In this document: positions 7,287 to 15,811 of the stretch, one piece after another
Position numbering within the stretch: the first letter of the stretch is position 1
How the letters are laid out: every line of letters begins with the position of its first letter
Source: Burkholderiaceae bacterium
Lineage (GTDB): Bacteria; Pseudomonadota; Gammaproteobacteria; Burkholderiales; Burkholderiaceae_E
Length of the DNA: 59,473 nt
Direction: 5' to 3'
Assembly (NCBI GenBank): GCA_019635275.1
Contig: JAHBZV010000013.1
Location: forward strand, 1-59,473
Program-made: the position numbers and the translations under genes
Notes under the pieces: model-generated
Told to the model about the DNA's origin: nothing
Databases searched by the model: none
The model's input: the letters and a program-made list of their open reading frames with translations, nothing else

Positions 7287-9155
7287 ATGTCCCTTCCTTC
7301 CACTCGTTCGGCGGCTGCGCTCGCGGTCGCCGCCCGGTGCGCGAGTGCGCTCGCCGCGGGCCTGATTCCCCTGCACGCATCCTCCCAGTCGATGAATCCG
7401 GTGGTCGTCACCGCCACGCGAACCGAGACCACGATCGATCGCGCGCTCGCCGACATCACGGTGATCGACGCGCAGTCGATCCGCGACGCCGGCGCCGCGA
7501 CGCTGCCCGAGCTGCTGCGCAGCGCCGGCGGCATCGAGATCTCGCAGACCGGCGGCGCGGGTTCGGTGTCGGGGCTGTTCGTGCGCGGCACGCGCAACTC
7601 GCAGTCGATCGTGCTCGTCGACGGCATCCGCATCGAGAGCCCGCTGAGCGGCGGCGGGTTGGTCGAGCACCTTCCGCTGTCGGCGATCGACCGGATCGAG
7701 ATCGTGCGCGGCCCGGCGTCGGCGCTGTACGGCTCGGGGGCGATCGGCGGCGTGATCCAGGTCTTCACGCGACAGGCCGACGTGGACGGCTGGTGGCCCT
7801 GGGCGTCGGCCGGCATCGGAACGCAGGGCACGCAGCAGGTCCAGGTCGGGTTTCGCGCGGCACGCGAGGGTACGCGCGTCGCGCTGTCGCTGGCTCACGA
7901 AAGCACCGACGGGTTCGAGTCGACGCGCTCCGGCAGCCCGGACTTCCAGGCCGATCGCGACGGCAACCGACAACGGTCGCTGACGGCTTCGCTGTCGCAC
8001 CGGATCGCGGCGCAATGGGAGGCCGGCGCCAGCCTGCTCGTCAACGACGGGCGCGTCGAGTACGACGACGCTTTCTCCACCGCGTCCACGGCGCGCCAGG
8101 ACTATCGCTCGGGCGCCGCGTCGGCCTGGGTACGCGGGCGCCCGACGGACGACTGGCAGACCGAGCTGCGCGTCGGCAACAGCTCGATCGACTACAGCTT
8201 CCACGCCTTCACCTTCGCGCCGAGGACCGACTCGCGCACGATCTCGTGGCAGAACACCGTCGCTGCCTGGGGCGGGTCGCTGCTGCTGGGCGTGGAGTCG
8301 CTGGTGCAACGCATCGACGGCGATGGCGTCACCCGCGGCGGGGCGTTCGTCTACGCGCGCGACAGCCGCAGCACCGATTCCGTGTTCGGCGGCTACGAAC
8401 GCGCGTGGGGCGAGCACACGCTGCGCGCGACGCTTCGTCGCGACCGCATCGAGTCGGTCGGGTCCGAGACCACCGGGGCTCTGGCCTGGGGCTGGCGCTT
8501 CGTGCCGCAGTGGTTGCTGCGCGCGAGCTACGGCACGGCGTTCCGGGCCCCGACCTTCGACGACCTCTACAACCCGTTCTCGCCGAACCCGGCGCTGCGC
8601 CCCGAGAAGTCGCGTGGCTACGAGGTTGCGCTCGAGCAGCGCAGCGGCGCCGACCTGTTGCGGGCAACCGCGTTCAGCAGCCGCATCGACGATGCGATCG
8701 AGCTCGACTCGTTCTATACCGCACAGAACCTGGCGCGCGCGCGCGTGCAGGGCCTCACGCTGGAGGCGCGGCGCGCGATCGGCGCGTGGGTGCTGCGCGG
8801 CTCGGCGACGATGCAGCACACCGAAGGCGTGAGCGTCGATCCCGTGACCGGCGCGCGCAGCGACGCCGAGCTCGCGCGGCGCGCGCCACGCTACGGCGTG
8901 ATCGGTGTCGAGCATGCGCGTGGCCCGTGGCGCTTCGGCGCCGAGGCGATCGCGCAGGCGCGGCGCTTCGATACGCTGGGCCAGCGCATGGCCGGCTACG
9001 TGTTCGTCGACGCGTGGGCGTCCTACCGGATCGACCGCGACTGGGAACTGTTCGCGCGCGCGGCCAACCTTGGCGACCGCGACTACGAGACCGCAGCGGG
9101 CTACCGCTCGCCGCCACGATCGCTGTTCGTCGGCGTGCGCTACGCCGCGCGGTGA
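7287..9155 (+). CDS. btuB: TonB-dependent vitamin B12 receptor BtuB
   Basis: 622-residue outer-membrane receptor: signal peptide (~1-35), a TonB box-like 'NPVVVTATR', the plug domain ('LPELLRSAGGIEISQTGG' through 'GPASALYGSGAIGGVIQVFT'), then a 22-strand beta-barrel ending in an aromatic-rich C-terminal strand ('SLFVGVRYAAR'). The plug matches BtuB, and the cobalamin riboswitch upstream fixes the substrate with good confidence. It would work with the TonB-ExbB-ExbD complex encoded at 13635-15697. The stop shares one base with the start of btuF (TGATG, 9153-9157), so the two are translationally coupled. Confidence 0.92.
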   Translation: MSLPSTRSAAALAVAARCASALAAGLIPLHASSQSMNPVVVTATRTETTIDRALADITVIDAQSIRDAGAATLPELLRSAGGIEISQTGGAGSVSGLFVRGTRNSQSIVLVDGIRIESPLSGGGLVEHLPLSAIDRIEIVRGPASALYGSGAIGGVIQVFTRQADVDGWWPWASAGIGTQGTQQVQVGFRAAREGTRVALSLAHESTDGFESTRSGSPDFQADRDGNRQRSLTASLSHRIAAQWEAGASLLVNDGRVEYDDAFSTASTARQDYRSGAASAWVRGRPTDDWQTELRVGNSSIDYSFHAFTFAPRTDSRTISWQNTVAAWGGSLLLGVESLVQRIDGDGVTRGGAFVYARDSRSTDSVFGGYERAWGEHTLRATLRRDRIESVGSETTGALAWGWRFVPQWLLRASYGTAFRAPTFDDLYNPFSPNPALRPEKSRGYEVALEQRSGADLLRATAFSSRIDDAIELDSFYTAQNLARARVQGLTLEARRAIGAWVLRGSATMQHTEGVSVDPVTGARSDAELARRAPRYGVIGVEHARGPWRFGAEAIAQARRFDTLGQRMAGYVFVDAWASYRIDRDWELFARAANLGDRDYETAAGYRSPPRSLFVGVRYAAR

Positions 9156-10051
9156 TGCACGCGGCGCGCCGGCGCATCGTCGCGTCGCTGCTCGCGGGGG
9201 CGGCGGCCGTGCTGGCCTGGGCGTGCCCGGCGGCGGCGCAGGCCGTTCGAATCCACGACGACTGGGGACGCGACGTGTCTTTCTCCGCGGCACCGGCGCG
9301 GGTCGTCTCGCTGGCGCCGCACGCCACCGAGCTGCTGTTCGCGGCCGGGGTCGGCGGGCGGGTCGTGGCCGTCGATCGCGACAGCGACTACCCGCCCGAG
9401 GCGCGCTCGCTGCCGCGCGTCGCCGCCTACCCGCAGCCGGACGTCGAGCAGTTGCTGGCGCTCGCCCCGGACCTGGTCGTGATCTGGGGGCCCGGCGCCT
9501 CGCGCGCGCTGGTCGGACGACTCGACGCGCTCGGCCTGCGCGTCTTCGTGTCCGAGCCGCGCACGCTCGACGACGTCGGCGCGACGATCGAGCGCTTCGC
9601 GCAAATCGCCGACGATCGCGCCGCGGCGCTGCGCGCGGCGCGCTCGTTTCGCGAGCGGCTCGCGGCGATCCGCGGGCGCTACGTGGGCGCGAGGCCGGTG
9701 CGCGTCTTCGTGCAGATCTGGTCGTCGCCGCTGATCGGCATCGGCGACCGCGACGTGATCGGCGACGCGGTGCGCAGCTGCGGCGCGCGCAACGTGCTCG
9801 CCGACGCGGCCGTGGCGGCGCCGCGGATCGACCCCGAGTCGGTGATCGCTGCGCGTCCAGAGATGGTGCTCGCAACCGACGGCATGCGCTCCGAGCGCCT
9901 GTGGCGCGAGCGCGGCGTGCTGGCGCCACGGGGGACGGCGCGCTTCGCGTCGTTCGATGCGACGACGATGGAGCGCCCCGGGCCGCGCGTGCTCGACGCC
10001 GTCGAGCAGCTGTGTGCCGCGATCGACACGGCGCGGCGCGCCACCCCCTGA
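9155..10051 (+). CDS. btuF: Periplasmic cobalamin-binding protein BtuF-like (ABC transporter)
   Basis: 298 residues with a signal peptide cleaved near 'AAAQA-VRIHDD' and a class III periplasmic binding-protein fold ('RVVSLAPHATELLFAAG', 'ALAPDLVVIWG'), the family that includes BtuF and siderophore/heme binding proteins. Coupling to btuB behind a cobalamin riboswitch makes cobalamin the likely ligand. Genes for the matching permease and ATPase (BtuC, BtuD) do not follow and are absent from the window, so they must be elsewhere. The next gene is an unrelated ParA. Confidence 0.85.
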   Translation: MHAARRRIVASLLAGAAAVLAWACPAAAQAVRIHDDWGRDVSFSAAPARVVSLAPHATELLFAAGVGGRVVAVDRDSDYPPEARSLPRVAAYPQPDVEQLLALAPDLVVIWGPGASRALVGRLDALGLRVFVSEPRTLDDVGATIERFAQIADDRAAALRAARSFRERLAAIRGRYVGARPVRVFVQIWSSPLIGIGDRDVIGDAVRSCGARNVLADAAVAAPRIDPESVIAARPEMVLATDGMRSERLWRERGVLAPRGTARFASFDATTMERPGPRVLDAVEQLCAAIDTARRATP

Positions 10052-10111
10052 ATGCAACCGTGGTGCGCGTTGTTTGCTAACATCGCGGCATCGCAACCCA
10101 GGAGCTCACGC

Positions 10112-10735
10112 ATGCCCGTCGTCGCGGTCGTAAACCCCAAGGGAGGCGTCGGCAAGACTACGCTCGCGACGAACCTCGCAGGCTTCTACGCGTCGAACGA
10201 CCATCGCACGATGCTCGGCGACTTCGATCGACAGCAATCGGCCCGGCACTGGCTCACGCTGCGCCCCGCCGGCGTCAAGCCGATCGAGAGCTGGGAGATG
10301 AACGGCGAGGTCGCGCGCCCGCCGCGCGGCGTCACCCACGTCGTGCTCGACACGCCGGCGCAGATCACCGGCAAGCGGCTCTCCGAGGTCGTGCGCGTGG
10401 CCGATCGCATCCTCGTGCCGCTGCAGCCGTCGATGTTCGACGTGCTCGCCACGCAGCAGTTCCTCGAGGAGCTGAAGGCCGGGTTCGCGAACTTGCGCCG
10501 TTTCCAGGAGACCGTGGGCATCGTCGGGATGCGCGTCGACACGCGCACTCGTGCCGCCGAGCAACTCGCGCGCTTCGTCGGCAGCCTCGGTCTGCCGGTG
10601 GCGGGCTACGTGCGCGACACGCAGAACTACGTGCACCTGGCCGCGCACGGGCTCACCGTGTTCGACGTGCCTTCGCAGCGCGTCGACAAGGATCGCGCGA
10701 CCTGGGAGCCGCTGCTGCAGTGGCTCGCGCGCTGA
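10112..10735 (+). CDS. ParA/MinD-family ATPase, orphan
   Basis: 207-residue P-loop ATPase with a deviant Walker A motif 'PKGGVGKTT' near the N-terminus, a Walker A' 'GDFDRQQSARHWL' and Walker B-like 'HVVLDTPAQ'. This is the ParA/Soj/MipZ fold, whose members dimerise with ATP and position DNA or protein cargo. No parB gene or parS-like site lies nearby, so a chromosome-partition role is unsupported; orphan ParA proteins often position other complexes. A Shine-Dalgarno AGGAG sits ~8 bases before the ATG. It is shorter than canonical ParA (250-260 residues). Confidence 0.85.
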   Translation: MPVVAVVNPKGGVGKTTLATNLAGFYASNDHRTMLGDFDRQQSARHWLTLRPAGVKPIESWEMNGEVARPPRGVTHVVLDTPAQITGKRLSEVVRVADRILVPLQPSMFDVLATQQFLEELKAGFANLRRFQETVGIVGMRVDTRTRAAEQLARFVGSLGLPVAGYVRDTQNYVHLAAHGLTVFDVPSQRVDKDRATWEPLLQWLAR

Positions 10736-10880
10736 GGCGCGCCGCATCGACACGCCTTCCGCGCCGTCCTGGCCGGCCTCTGCGGCCTGTTCCGCCTTTG
10801 CGGCCTTTCCGGCCGTAGCGCAGCCAGGCGCTCGCGTCTCGCTGCGACTGGTCGAGGAGCGCCACGAGACCCTCGCCGTC

Positions 10881-12236
10881 GTGCGCGGCGTCGTGCAACC
10901 GGCGCAGCTGTCGACCGATCGCGGCGCGATGGTCACGGTGTGGCTCGACGGCGAATCGGGGTACTGCGCGACGGCCGACCTCTCGGCGCGAGGACTGCAG
11001 GCGGCGGCCGATCGCGCCGCCCAGTGGGCGCGCGCCGCGCGCGGGCGGGGCCTCGGCCTCGTCGAGGTGCCCTGGCAGCTTCCCGCCGCGACGCTGCGCT
11101 ACGAGGGGCCCGCCGACGAGCCCCTGCCGGCGCGCGCCGAGCTGCTCGCGATGCTTCGCGCCGAGGCCGACGCGATGGCGCGCGACCCGCGGGTAGTTCA
11201 CTGGTCCGCGAGCTTGCGCGCCACGGTGTCGGCGCAGCGGTTGTGGATCGACGCCGTGCTCGTCGCCGAGCAGTCGTTCCGGTTCGTCGAGCCGAATCTC
11301 GAGGCGACCGCGTTCGCCGACGGTCGCTCGCAGACGCGCACGCTGGGCGGCCAGTACAACGGCTTTTGCCGGCAGGGCGGCTGGGCCGCGGTGCGCGATT
11401 CCGGGATGATCGGCGGCGGCGCCCGCGTCGCCGACGAGGCGCTGCAGCTGCTGTGCGCGCCGAACTGTCCCGACGGCCCGCGCGACCTGCTGCTGTCGCC
11501 GGACCAGATGATGCTGCAGATCCACGAGTCGATCGGGCATCCGCTCGAGCTCGACCGGATCCTCGGCGACGAGCGCAACTTCGCGGGCACCAGCTTCGTC
11601 ACGGCCGACATGTTCGGCAGTCATCGCTACGGCTCGCCGCTGCTGAACGTGAGCTTCGACCCCGGCGTGAGCGGCGAATTCGCCAGCTATGCCGCCGACG
11701 ACGACGGCACCGCCGCGCGTCCGCAACGCCTGATCGAGCGCGGCATCCTGCTGCGCGCGCTCGGCGGCGAGCTGTCGCAGGCACGCGCCCGTGACCTCGG
11801 CCGGCCGGTCGAAGGCGTGGCGTCGGCGCGCGCCAGCGGCTGGCACCGGCCGCCGATCGACCGGATGGCGAACCTGAACCTCGAGCCCGGCGATGCGACG
11901 CTCGAGTCGATGGTCGCGTCGGTCGAACACGGCGTCTGGATGCAGACCAACGCTTCGTGGTCGATCGACGATTCGCGCAACAAGTTCCAGTTCGGCTGCG
12001 AATGGGGGCGCCTGATCGAAGGCGGGCGGCTCACGACGCTGGTGCGCAACCCGAACTACCGGGGCACGTCGGCCACCTTCTGGCGCAGCCTGGCCGCCGT
12101 GGGTGACCGCTCGACGATGCAGGTGCTCGGCACGCCGTTCTGCGGCAAGGGCGAGCCCGGGCAGATCGCGCGCGTCGGGCACGCATCGCCGGCATGCCTG
12201 TTCCGGTCGGTCGACGTGTTCGGGGGCGAATCTTGA
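10881..12236 (+). CDS. TldD-like metalloprotease (start uncertain)
   Basis: TldD/PmbA family protein, the subunit of the TldD-TldE complex that processes small peptides (microcin B17 maturation, CcdA decay in E. coli). The metal-binding motif 'QIHESIGHPLELDR' and the late 'FCGKGEPGQ' segment are visible. The start is unresolved: family-like sequence ('RVSLRLVEERHETLAV') already begins near 10833, but the frame has no ATG, GTG or TTG between the parA stop (10735) and GTG 10881. The only upstream start is an ATG at 10551 deep inside parA. I list the first conventional start, GTG 10881; the true N-terminus is probably 15-45 residues longer. Its stop overlaps the tldE-like start. Confidence 0.8.
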   Translation: MRGVVQPAQLSTDRGAMVTVWLDGESGYCATADLSARGLQAAADRAAQWARAARGRGLGLVEVPWQLPAATLRYEGPADEPLPARAELLAMLRAEADAMARDPRVVHWSASLRATVSAQRLWIDAVLVAEQSFRFVEPNLEATAFADGRSQTRTLGGQYNGFCRQGGWAAVRDSGMIGGGARVADEALQLLCAPNCPDGPRDLLLSPDQMMLQIHESIGHPLELDRILGDERNFAGTSFVTADMFGSHRYGSPLLNVSFDPGVSGEFASYAADDDGTAARPQRLIERGILLRALGGELSQARARDLGRPVEGVASARASGWHRPPIDRMANLNLEPGDATLESMVASVEHGVWMQTNASWSIDDSRNKFQFGCEWGRLIEGGRLTTLVRNPNYRGTSATFWRSLAAVGDRSTMQVLGTPFCGKGEPGQIARVGHASPACLFRSVDVFGGES

Positions 12237-13570
12237 CCGCCGACCCGGCGTTCGCCGCGCAATTCGACGCAGTGGTCCGGTTCGTCGCCGCGGCGGCCGG
12301 GCCAGGCGAGATCCTCTTCGGCAGCCTGCGGGCCGAGCGCAGCGACTACGTGCGGGTGAATCGCGCGCGAGTCCGGCAGGCCGGAACGGTCGAGCGTGCG
12401 ACGGTGAGCCTTCGCCTGATCGACGGCGGGCGCCAGGCACGCATGGTCTGCACGCTGGGCGAGCCCCGGGCGACGCGGGCGGTGCTCGCGGGCGGCCTCG
12501 CCGAACTGCGCGCCGCGGTCGCGCAGCTCCCCGTCGATCCTTATGCCTGCTGGCAGTCCGTGCCGGGCGCGAGCGAGCGCATCGGCCGCGCCGGCGTGCC
12601 CGACCCGGGCGTCGCGATCGAAGCGATCGTCGCAGCGGCCGAAGGCGACGACCTGGTCGGGCTCTACGCGGCCGGGCCGGTGGTGCGCGCGTTGGCCAGC
12701 AGCCTCGGCCACCGCCACTACCACGAGACGGTTTCGTCGACCTTCGACTTCTCCGTGCAGGTGGGCGGCGATCGCGCGGTCAAGGACACCTGGTTCGCCG
12801 AGCGCTGGGACGCGCATTCCTTGCGGGCGGCGATCGGCGCCGCTCGCGAGCGCGCGCGGATCCTGCATCGGCCGCCGCGGCGGCTCGCGCCCGGCGACCA
12901 TCGGGTGCTGCTCGCGCCGCAGGCGCTGGCCGAACTGGTGGCGCTGCTGGGCTGGGGCGGTTTCTCCGAGCGCGCCTGGCGCAGCGGCCAGTCGCCGCTG
13001 GCGCGCGCGACGCGCGGCGAGGCCGCGTTGCATCCGTCGCTCACGCTGGTCGACGACCTCGACGCGTTCGGCGTGGCGCGCTTCCAGGCCGACGGCTTCG
13101 AGCGCCCGGCGCGCGTCGTACTCGTCGAGGCAGGCCGCCCGGCGCAACGCCTCGTCTCGCCGCGCAGCGCGCGCGAGTTCGGGGTCGACGGCAACGGCGC
13201 CGACGACGACGAGCGCCCCGTCGCCGCCTGTGTCGCACCGGGCACGCTGCCCGCAGAGGACGCGATGGCGGCGCTTCACACCGGCGTGGCGGTCTCCAAC
13301 CTCTGGTACCTGAACTACTCGGATCGCGAGGCCTGCCGCGCGACCGGCACGACGCGCTTCGCGACGCTGTGGGTCGAGGATGGCCGGGCGGTCGCGCCGA
13401 TCGAGCCGATGCGCTTCGACGACAGCCTGTACCGCGTGCTCGGCGAGCAACTGGTCGCGCTCGGCGACGCGGTGCGCCGGATGCCCGACACCGCCACCTG
13501 GGACGGGCGCGAGCCGGGCGGCATCAGCGCGCCGGCCGCGCTCGTCGGCGCGCTGCGCTTCACGTCGTGA
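12233..13570 (+). CDS. TldE/PmbA-like protein
   Basis: 445-residue TldD/PmbA-family protein that lacks the HExxxH zinc motif, as expected for the TldE (PmbA) partner. Family features include 'SSTFDFSVQVGGDRAVKDTW' in the middle and the C-terminal 'GVAVSNLWYLNYSDREACRATGTTRFA'. With the upstream TldD-like protein it should form a heterodimeric peptidase. TTG 12233 is chosen as start because it overlaps the upstream stop (TTGA, 12233-12236) behind a G-rich 'CGGGGGCGA'. An in-frame ATG at 12194 would overlap the upstream gene by 43 bases and add an arginine-rich tail. Confidence 0.78.
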   Translation: MTADPAFAAQFDAVVRFVAAAAGPGEILFGSLRAERSDYVRVNRARVRQAGTVERATVSLRLIDGGRQARMVCTLGEPRATRAVLAGGLAELRAAVAQLPVDPYACWQSVPGASERIGRAGVPDPGVAIEAIVAAAEGDDLVGLYAAGPVVRALASSLGHRHYHETVSSTFDFSVQVGGDRAVKDTWFAERWDAHSLRAAIGAARERARILHRPPRRLAPGDHRVLLAPQALAELVALLGWGGFSERAWRSGQSPLARATRGEAALHPSLTLVDDLDAFGVARFQADGFERPARVVLVEAGRPAQRLVSPRSAREFGVDGNGADDDERPVAACVAPGTLPAEDAMAALHTGVAVSNLWYLNYSDREACRATGTTRFATLWVEDGRAVAPIEPMRFDDSLYRVLGEQLVALGDAVRRMPDTATWDGREPGGISAPAALVGALRFTS

Positions 13571-13634
13571 GGCGCCGGGTCGATCGCCGCTCCGGCGGGC
13601 TCCGGCGCGGAGACGATCGTGGCGCGAGCAGGCG

Positions 13635-14075
13635 CTACTCGGCGGGGCGGCCGCGTCGATCGTGCGGCTCGGTCACGAATCCGAGCTTCGTGATCCCCGC
13701 CTGCTGCGCGCTCGACATCACCTCGGCGATGCGCTGGTAGCGCGTTTCGCGATCGGCGCGCAGGTGCAGCTCGGGCTGCGGCTGCCGCGCCGCCGCCTGC
13801 CGGAACCGCTCGCCGAGCGCGTCGAGCCCCGCCACCGGCTCGTTGTTCCAGAACAGCGCGCCCGACGGGTCGATCGACAGCGTGATCGTCTCCGGCTTCT
13901 CGGCCGATGCCGGGGCCTGCGCGTTGGGCAGGTCGAGGCGGATCGCGTGCGTGAGCAGCGGGGCAGTGATGATGAAGATGACCAGCAGCACCAGCATGAC
14001 GTCGACCAGCGGCGTCGTGTTGATCTCGGCCATCGGCTGCGGGTGGTTGCCGGTGTCGAATCCGCCGAATGCCAT
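13635..14075 (-). CDS. exbD: Biopolymer transport protein ExbD/TolR
   Basis: 146 residues: short cytoplasmic N-terminus with 'MAEINTTPLVDVMLVLLVIFIITAPLL', one membrane helix (~22-42) carrying the conserved Asp (in 'LVDVMLVLL') that conducts protons, then a periplasmic domain. ExbD works with ExbB and TonB to couple the proton gradient to outer-membrane receptors such as BtuB in this window. It is the last gene of a tonB-exbB-exbD operon on the minus strand, 36 bases after exbB. Confidence 0.9.
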   Translation of the reverse strand: MAFGGFDTGNHPQPMAEINTTPLVDVMLVLLVIFIITAPLLTHAIRLDLPNAQAPASAEKPETITLSIDPSGALFWNNEPVAGLDALGERFRQAAARQPQPELHLRADRETRYQRIAEVMSSAQQAGITKLGFVTEPHDRRGRPAE

Positions 14076-14111
14076 CGCGTGGAGCCTCCTCGTGATCGAG
14101 CTGCGCGCCGC

Positions 14112-14852
14112 TCAGCGCACGACCCGGCTGGCCGCCAGCGGGGCCACCGCGCTGCGCAGCGCGTCGCCTTCGTGGTCCCTCAGCCTGCGCCCCGTGATGA
14201 CCAGCGCGAGCACGTCGTGCGCAAAGCCGTCGAGCTCGGCGAGCACGATGCGGTTGCCGCGCACGAACGCGTTGTAGGCGAGCACCGCGGGAATCGCGAC
14301 GGCGAGGCCCGCCGCGGTCATCACCAGCGCTTCGCCGACGGGGCCCGCCACCTTGTCGATCATCACCTGGCCGCTCGATGCGATGGCGAGCAGCGCGTGG
14401 TAGATGCCCCAGACGGTGCCGAACAGCCCGACGAAGGGGGCGGTGCTGCCCACCGAGGCCAGGAACGCGAGGCCGCTCTCGAGCCGCGCCGAAGCCTGCG
14501 TGATCTCGCCGCGCATCGCGCGCGTCACCAGCTCGTCGCGGTCGATCGACGCGGCGAGCGAGCTGTCGGGCTGCATTGCGGCGGCTGCGCGCGCCTTCTG
14601 CACCAGCGGAAGGAAGACCCGCTCGGTGTCGGCGCGTTCGAGGGTGGCCACGGCCTCGTCCATCGATCGCGCGTTCCAGAACTGTTCGAGCGCGGCGCGC
14701 GCGCCGCGACGCAGCCGCCACGCGCTCCACGCCTTGGACAGGATGAAGTACCAGCTCACCACTGACATCGCCAGGAGCAGGTACGCGACCGCGTGTGTCA
14801 CCGCGTCGCCGGCCTGCCAGAAGTGCATCAAACCGAGTTGCTGTTCCTGCAT
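14112..14852 (-). CDS. exbB: Biopolymer transport protein ExbB (MotA/TolQ/ExbB family)
   Basis: 246-residue proton-channel protein with three membrane helices: one near the N-terminus ('AVAYLLLAMSVVSWYFIL') and two in the C-terminal half ('SVGSTAPFVGLFGTVWGIYHAL' and 'AAGLAVAIPAVLAYNAFV'), the standard ExbB/TolQ signature. It forms the pentameric motor around ExbD. ATG 14852 is preferred over upstream in-frame starts because it gives the family N-terminus and lies 11 bases downstream of the tonB stop. Between tonB and exbD, so ExbB rather than TolQ is the better name. Confidence 0.9.
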   Translation of the reverse strand: MQEQQLGLMHFWQAGDAVTHAVAYLLLAMSVVSWYFILSKAWSAWRLRRGARAALEQFWNARSMDEAVATLERADTERVFLPLVQKARAAAAMQPDSSLAASIDRDELVTRAMRGEITQASARLESGLAFLASVGSTAPFVGLFGTVWGIYHALLAIASSGQVMIDKVAGPVGEALVMTAAGLAVAIPAVLAYNAFVRGNRIVLAELDGFAHDVLALVITGRRLRDHEGDALRSAVAPLAASRVVR

Positions 14853-14863
14853 CGCGTGTCCCT

Positions 14864-15697
14864 TCAGCCTTCGAGTCGGAAGACCCATCGCCAGTCGTGA
14901 TACCACTCCGCAACAGGCCGGCCATCGACGGTGGCCGGCTTGAAGCGCCACTTCTTCACCGTGTCGATCGCGGTGCGGTCGAGCAGCGTCGAACCGCTCG
15001 ACTGCTTGAGCCGGACCTCGGTGACCCGGCCGTCCGCGCCGACGTGGACGTCCAGCCTGACCTCGCCCTGGTCGCCCAGTCGCCGCGCCATCCCCGGATA
15101 GGGCGGCGGCGTGTTGCCGCTCCAGGTCGCGTCGACGTGGGGGGCGCTGCGCGCCGACGGCGCGGCCGAGGCGATGCCGTCGCTGCGCCGGCTGCCGGCC
15201 GCTGCGTCCCGGGCCACGGCTGACGCTCCGGGCACCCCGGGCGGCCCCGCGTCCTGCCCCGGCGCCGGCTCGGTGGTCGCCACCGGCGGCGGCACCGTGA
15301 TCGCGGTCGACTCTGGCGGCGAGGCGCGCACCGGGAGGTCGGGCACCGGCTGCGGCGTCTCGGACCTCGCTGCGGCGGGCGGCGGCGCCGGGCGCTCGAC
15401 CACGGGACGCGGCTCGGGTCGCGACCTGGGCCTGGCGCGCACCGGCTTCGGTGCGGGAGGCGGCGTGGCGGCTTCGAGCGGCGCGCTGCGCGCAGGCGGC
15501 TCGGCAGCGGGCGCGGCCGCGGGCGGCGCCGTCGTGCGCGCAACGGGCAGCGGCTCGGGCGCCGTCAGCAGGACGACCTGCACCGGTTCGACCGTGCTTT
15601 TCGTGGTGGGAGCGATGGCCAGCGTCAGCACACCGGTGAGCACGAGACCGTGCAGCGCCAGCGCACCGCCTGCCGCCGACAGCCGGGATGCATCCAT
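14864..15697 (-). CDS. tonB: Energy transducer TonB
   Basis: 277 residues: N-terminal membrane anchor (~12-32), a proline/alanine-rich periplasm-spanning region (~50-200, with PxP runs such as 'PPPAPKPVRARPRSRPEPRP') and a C-terminal TonB domain ('YPGMARRLGDQGEVRLDVHV', 'TVKKWRFKPA'). It links the ExbB-ExbD motor to outer-membrane receptors. The start at 15697 puts the anchor helix at the N-terminus; the frame stays open upstream but loses TonB character. There is no Shine-Dalgarno sequence, and a promoter with its -10 box only 6 bases upstream suggests a leaderless mRNA. Divergent from the ChaN-like gene. Confidence 0.9.
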   Translation of the reverse strand: MDASRLSAAGGALALHGLVLTGVLTLAIAPTTKSTVEPVQVVLLTAPEPLPVARTTAPPAAAPAAEPPARSAPLEAATPPPAPKPVRARPRSRPEPRPVVERPAPPPAAARSETPQPVPDLPVRASPPESTAITVPPPVATTEPAPGQDAGPPGVPGASAVARDAAAGSRRSDGIASAAPSARSAPHVDATWSGNTPPPYPGMARRLGDQGEVRLDVHVGADGRVTEVRLKQSSGSTLLDRTAIDTVKKWRFKPATVDGRPVAEWYHDWRWVFRLEG

Positions 15698-15703
15698 CGC
15701 GAA

Positions 15704-15732
15704 ATTATCGCGGCCGACGCCGGGAAGACCAA
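15704..15732 (-). promoter_or_regulatory. tonB promoter, probably leaderless
   Basis: On the minus strand TTGGTC (15732-15727) is followed by 17 bases and GATAAT (15709-15704). Only 6 bases separate the -10 box from the tonB ATG (15697), so transcription should begin at or next to the A of the ATG. The perfect inverted repeat CGCGA-AATTA-TCGCG (15698-15712) covers the -10 box and could be an operator. No convincing Fur box was found. Confidence 0.5.
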
Positions 15733-15811
15733 ATTCGGACGAGCCGGGGCGGGCGGCACGCGCTGGCTCTGCAACAATGCGCGTTCCTCTTTCCGAGCGG
15801 GCAGGGCGCAG

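Noticed and set aside
9243-9256. GTTCGAATCC-like tRNA T-loop
   Set aside because: It lies inside btuF coding sequence with no acceptor stem or anticodon arm around it; no tRNA was found in the window.
10052-10735. Chromosome partition/origin locus
   Set aside because: ParA has no ParB partner, no parS-like palindromes and no DnaA boxes nearby.
10551-10735. TldD start at ATG 10551
   Set aside because: It would overlap parA by 185 bases in another frame and translate into Ser/Arg/Cys-rich sequence unlike the family.
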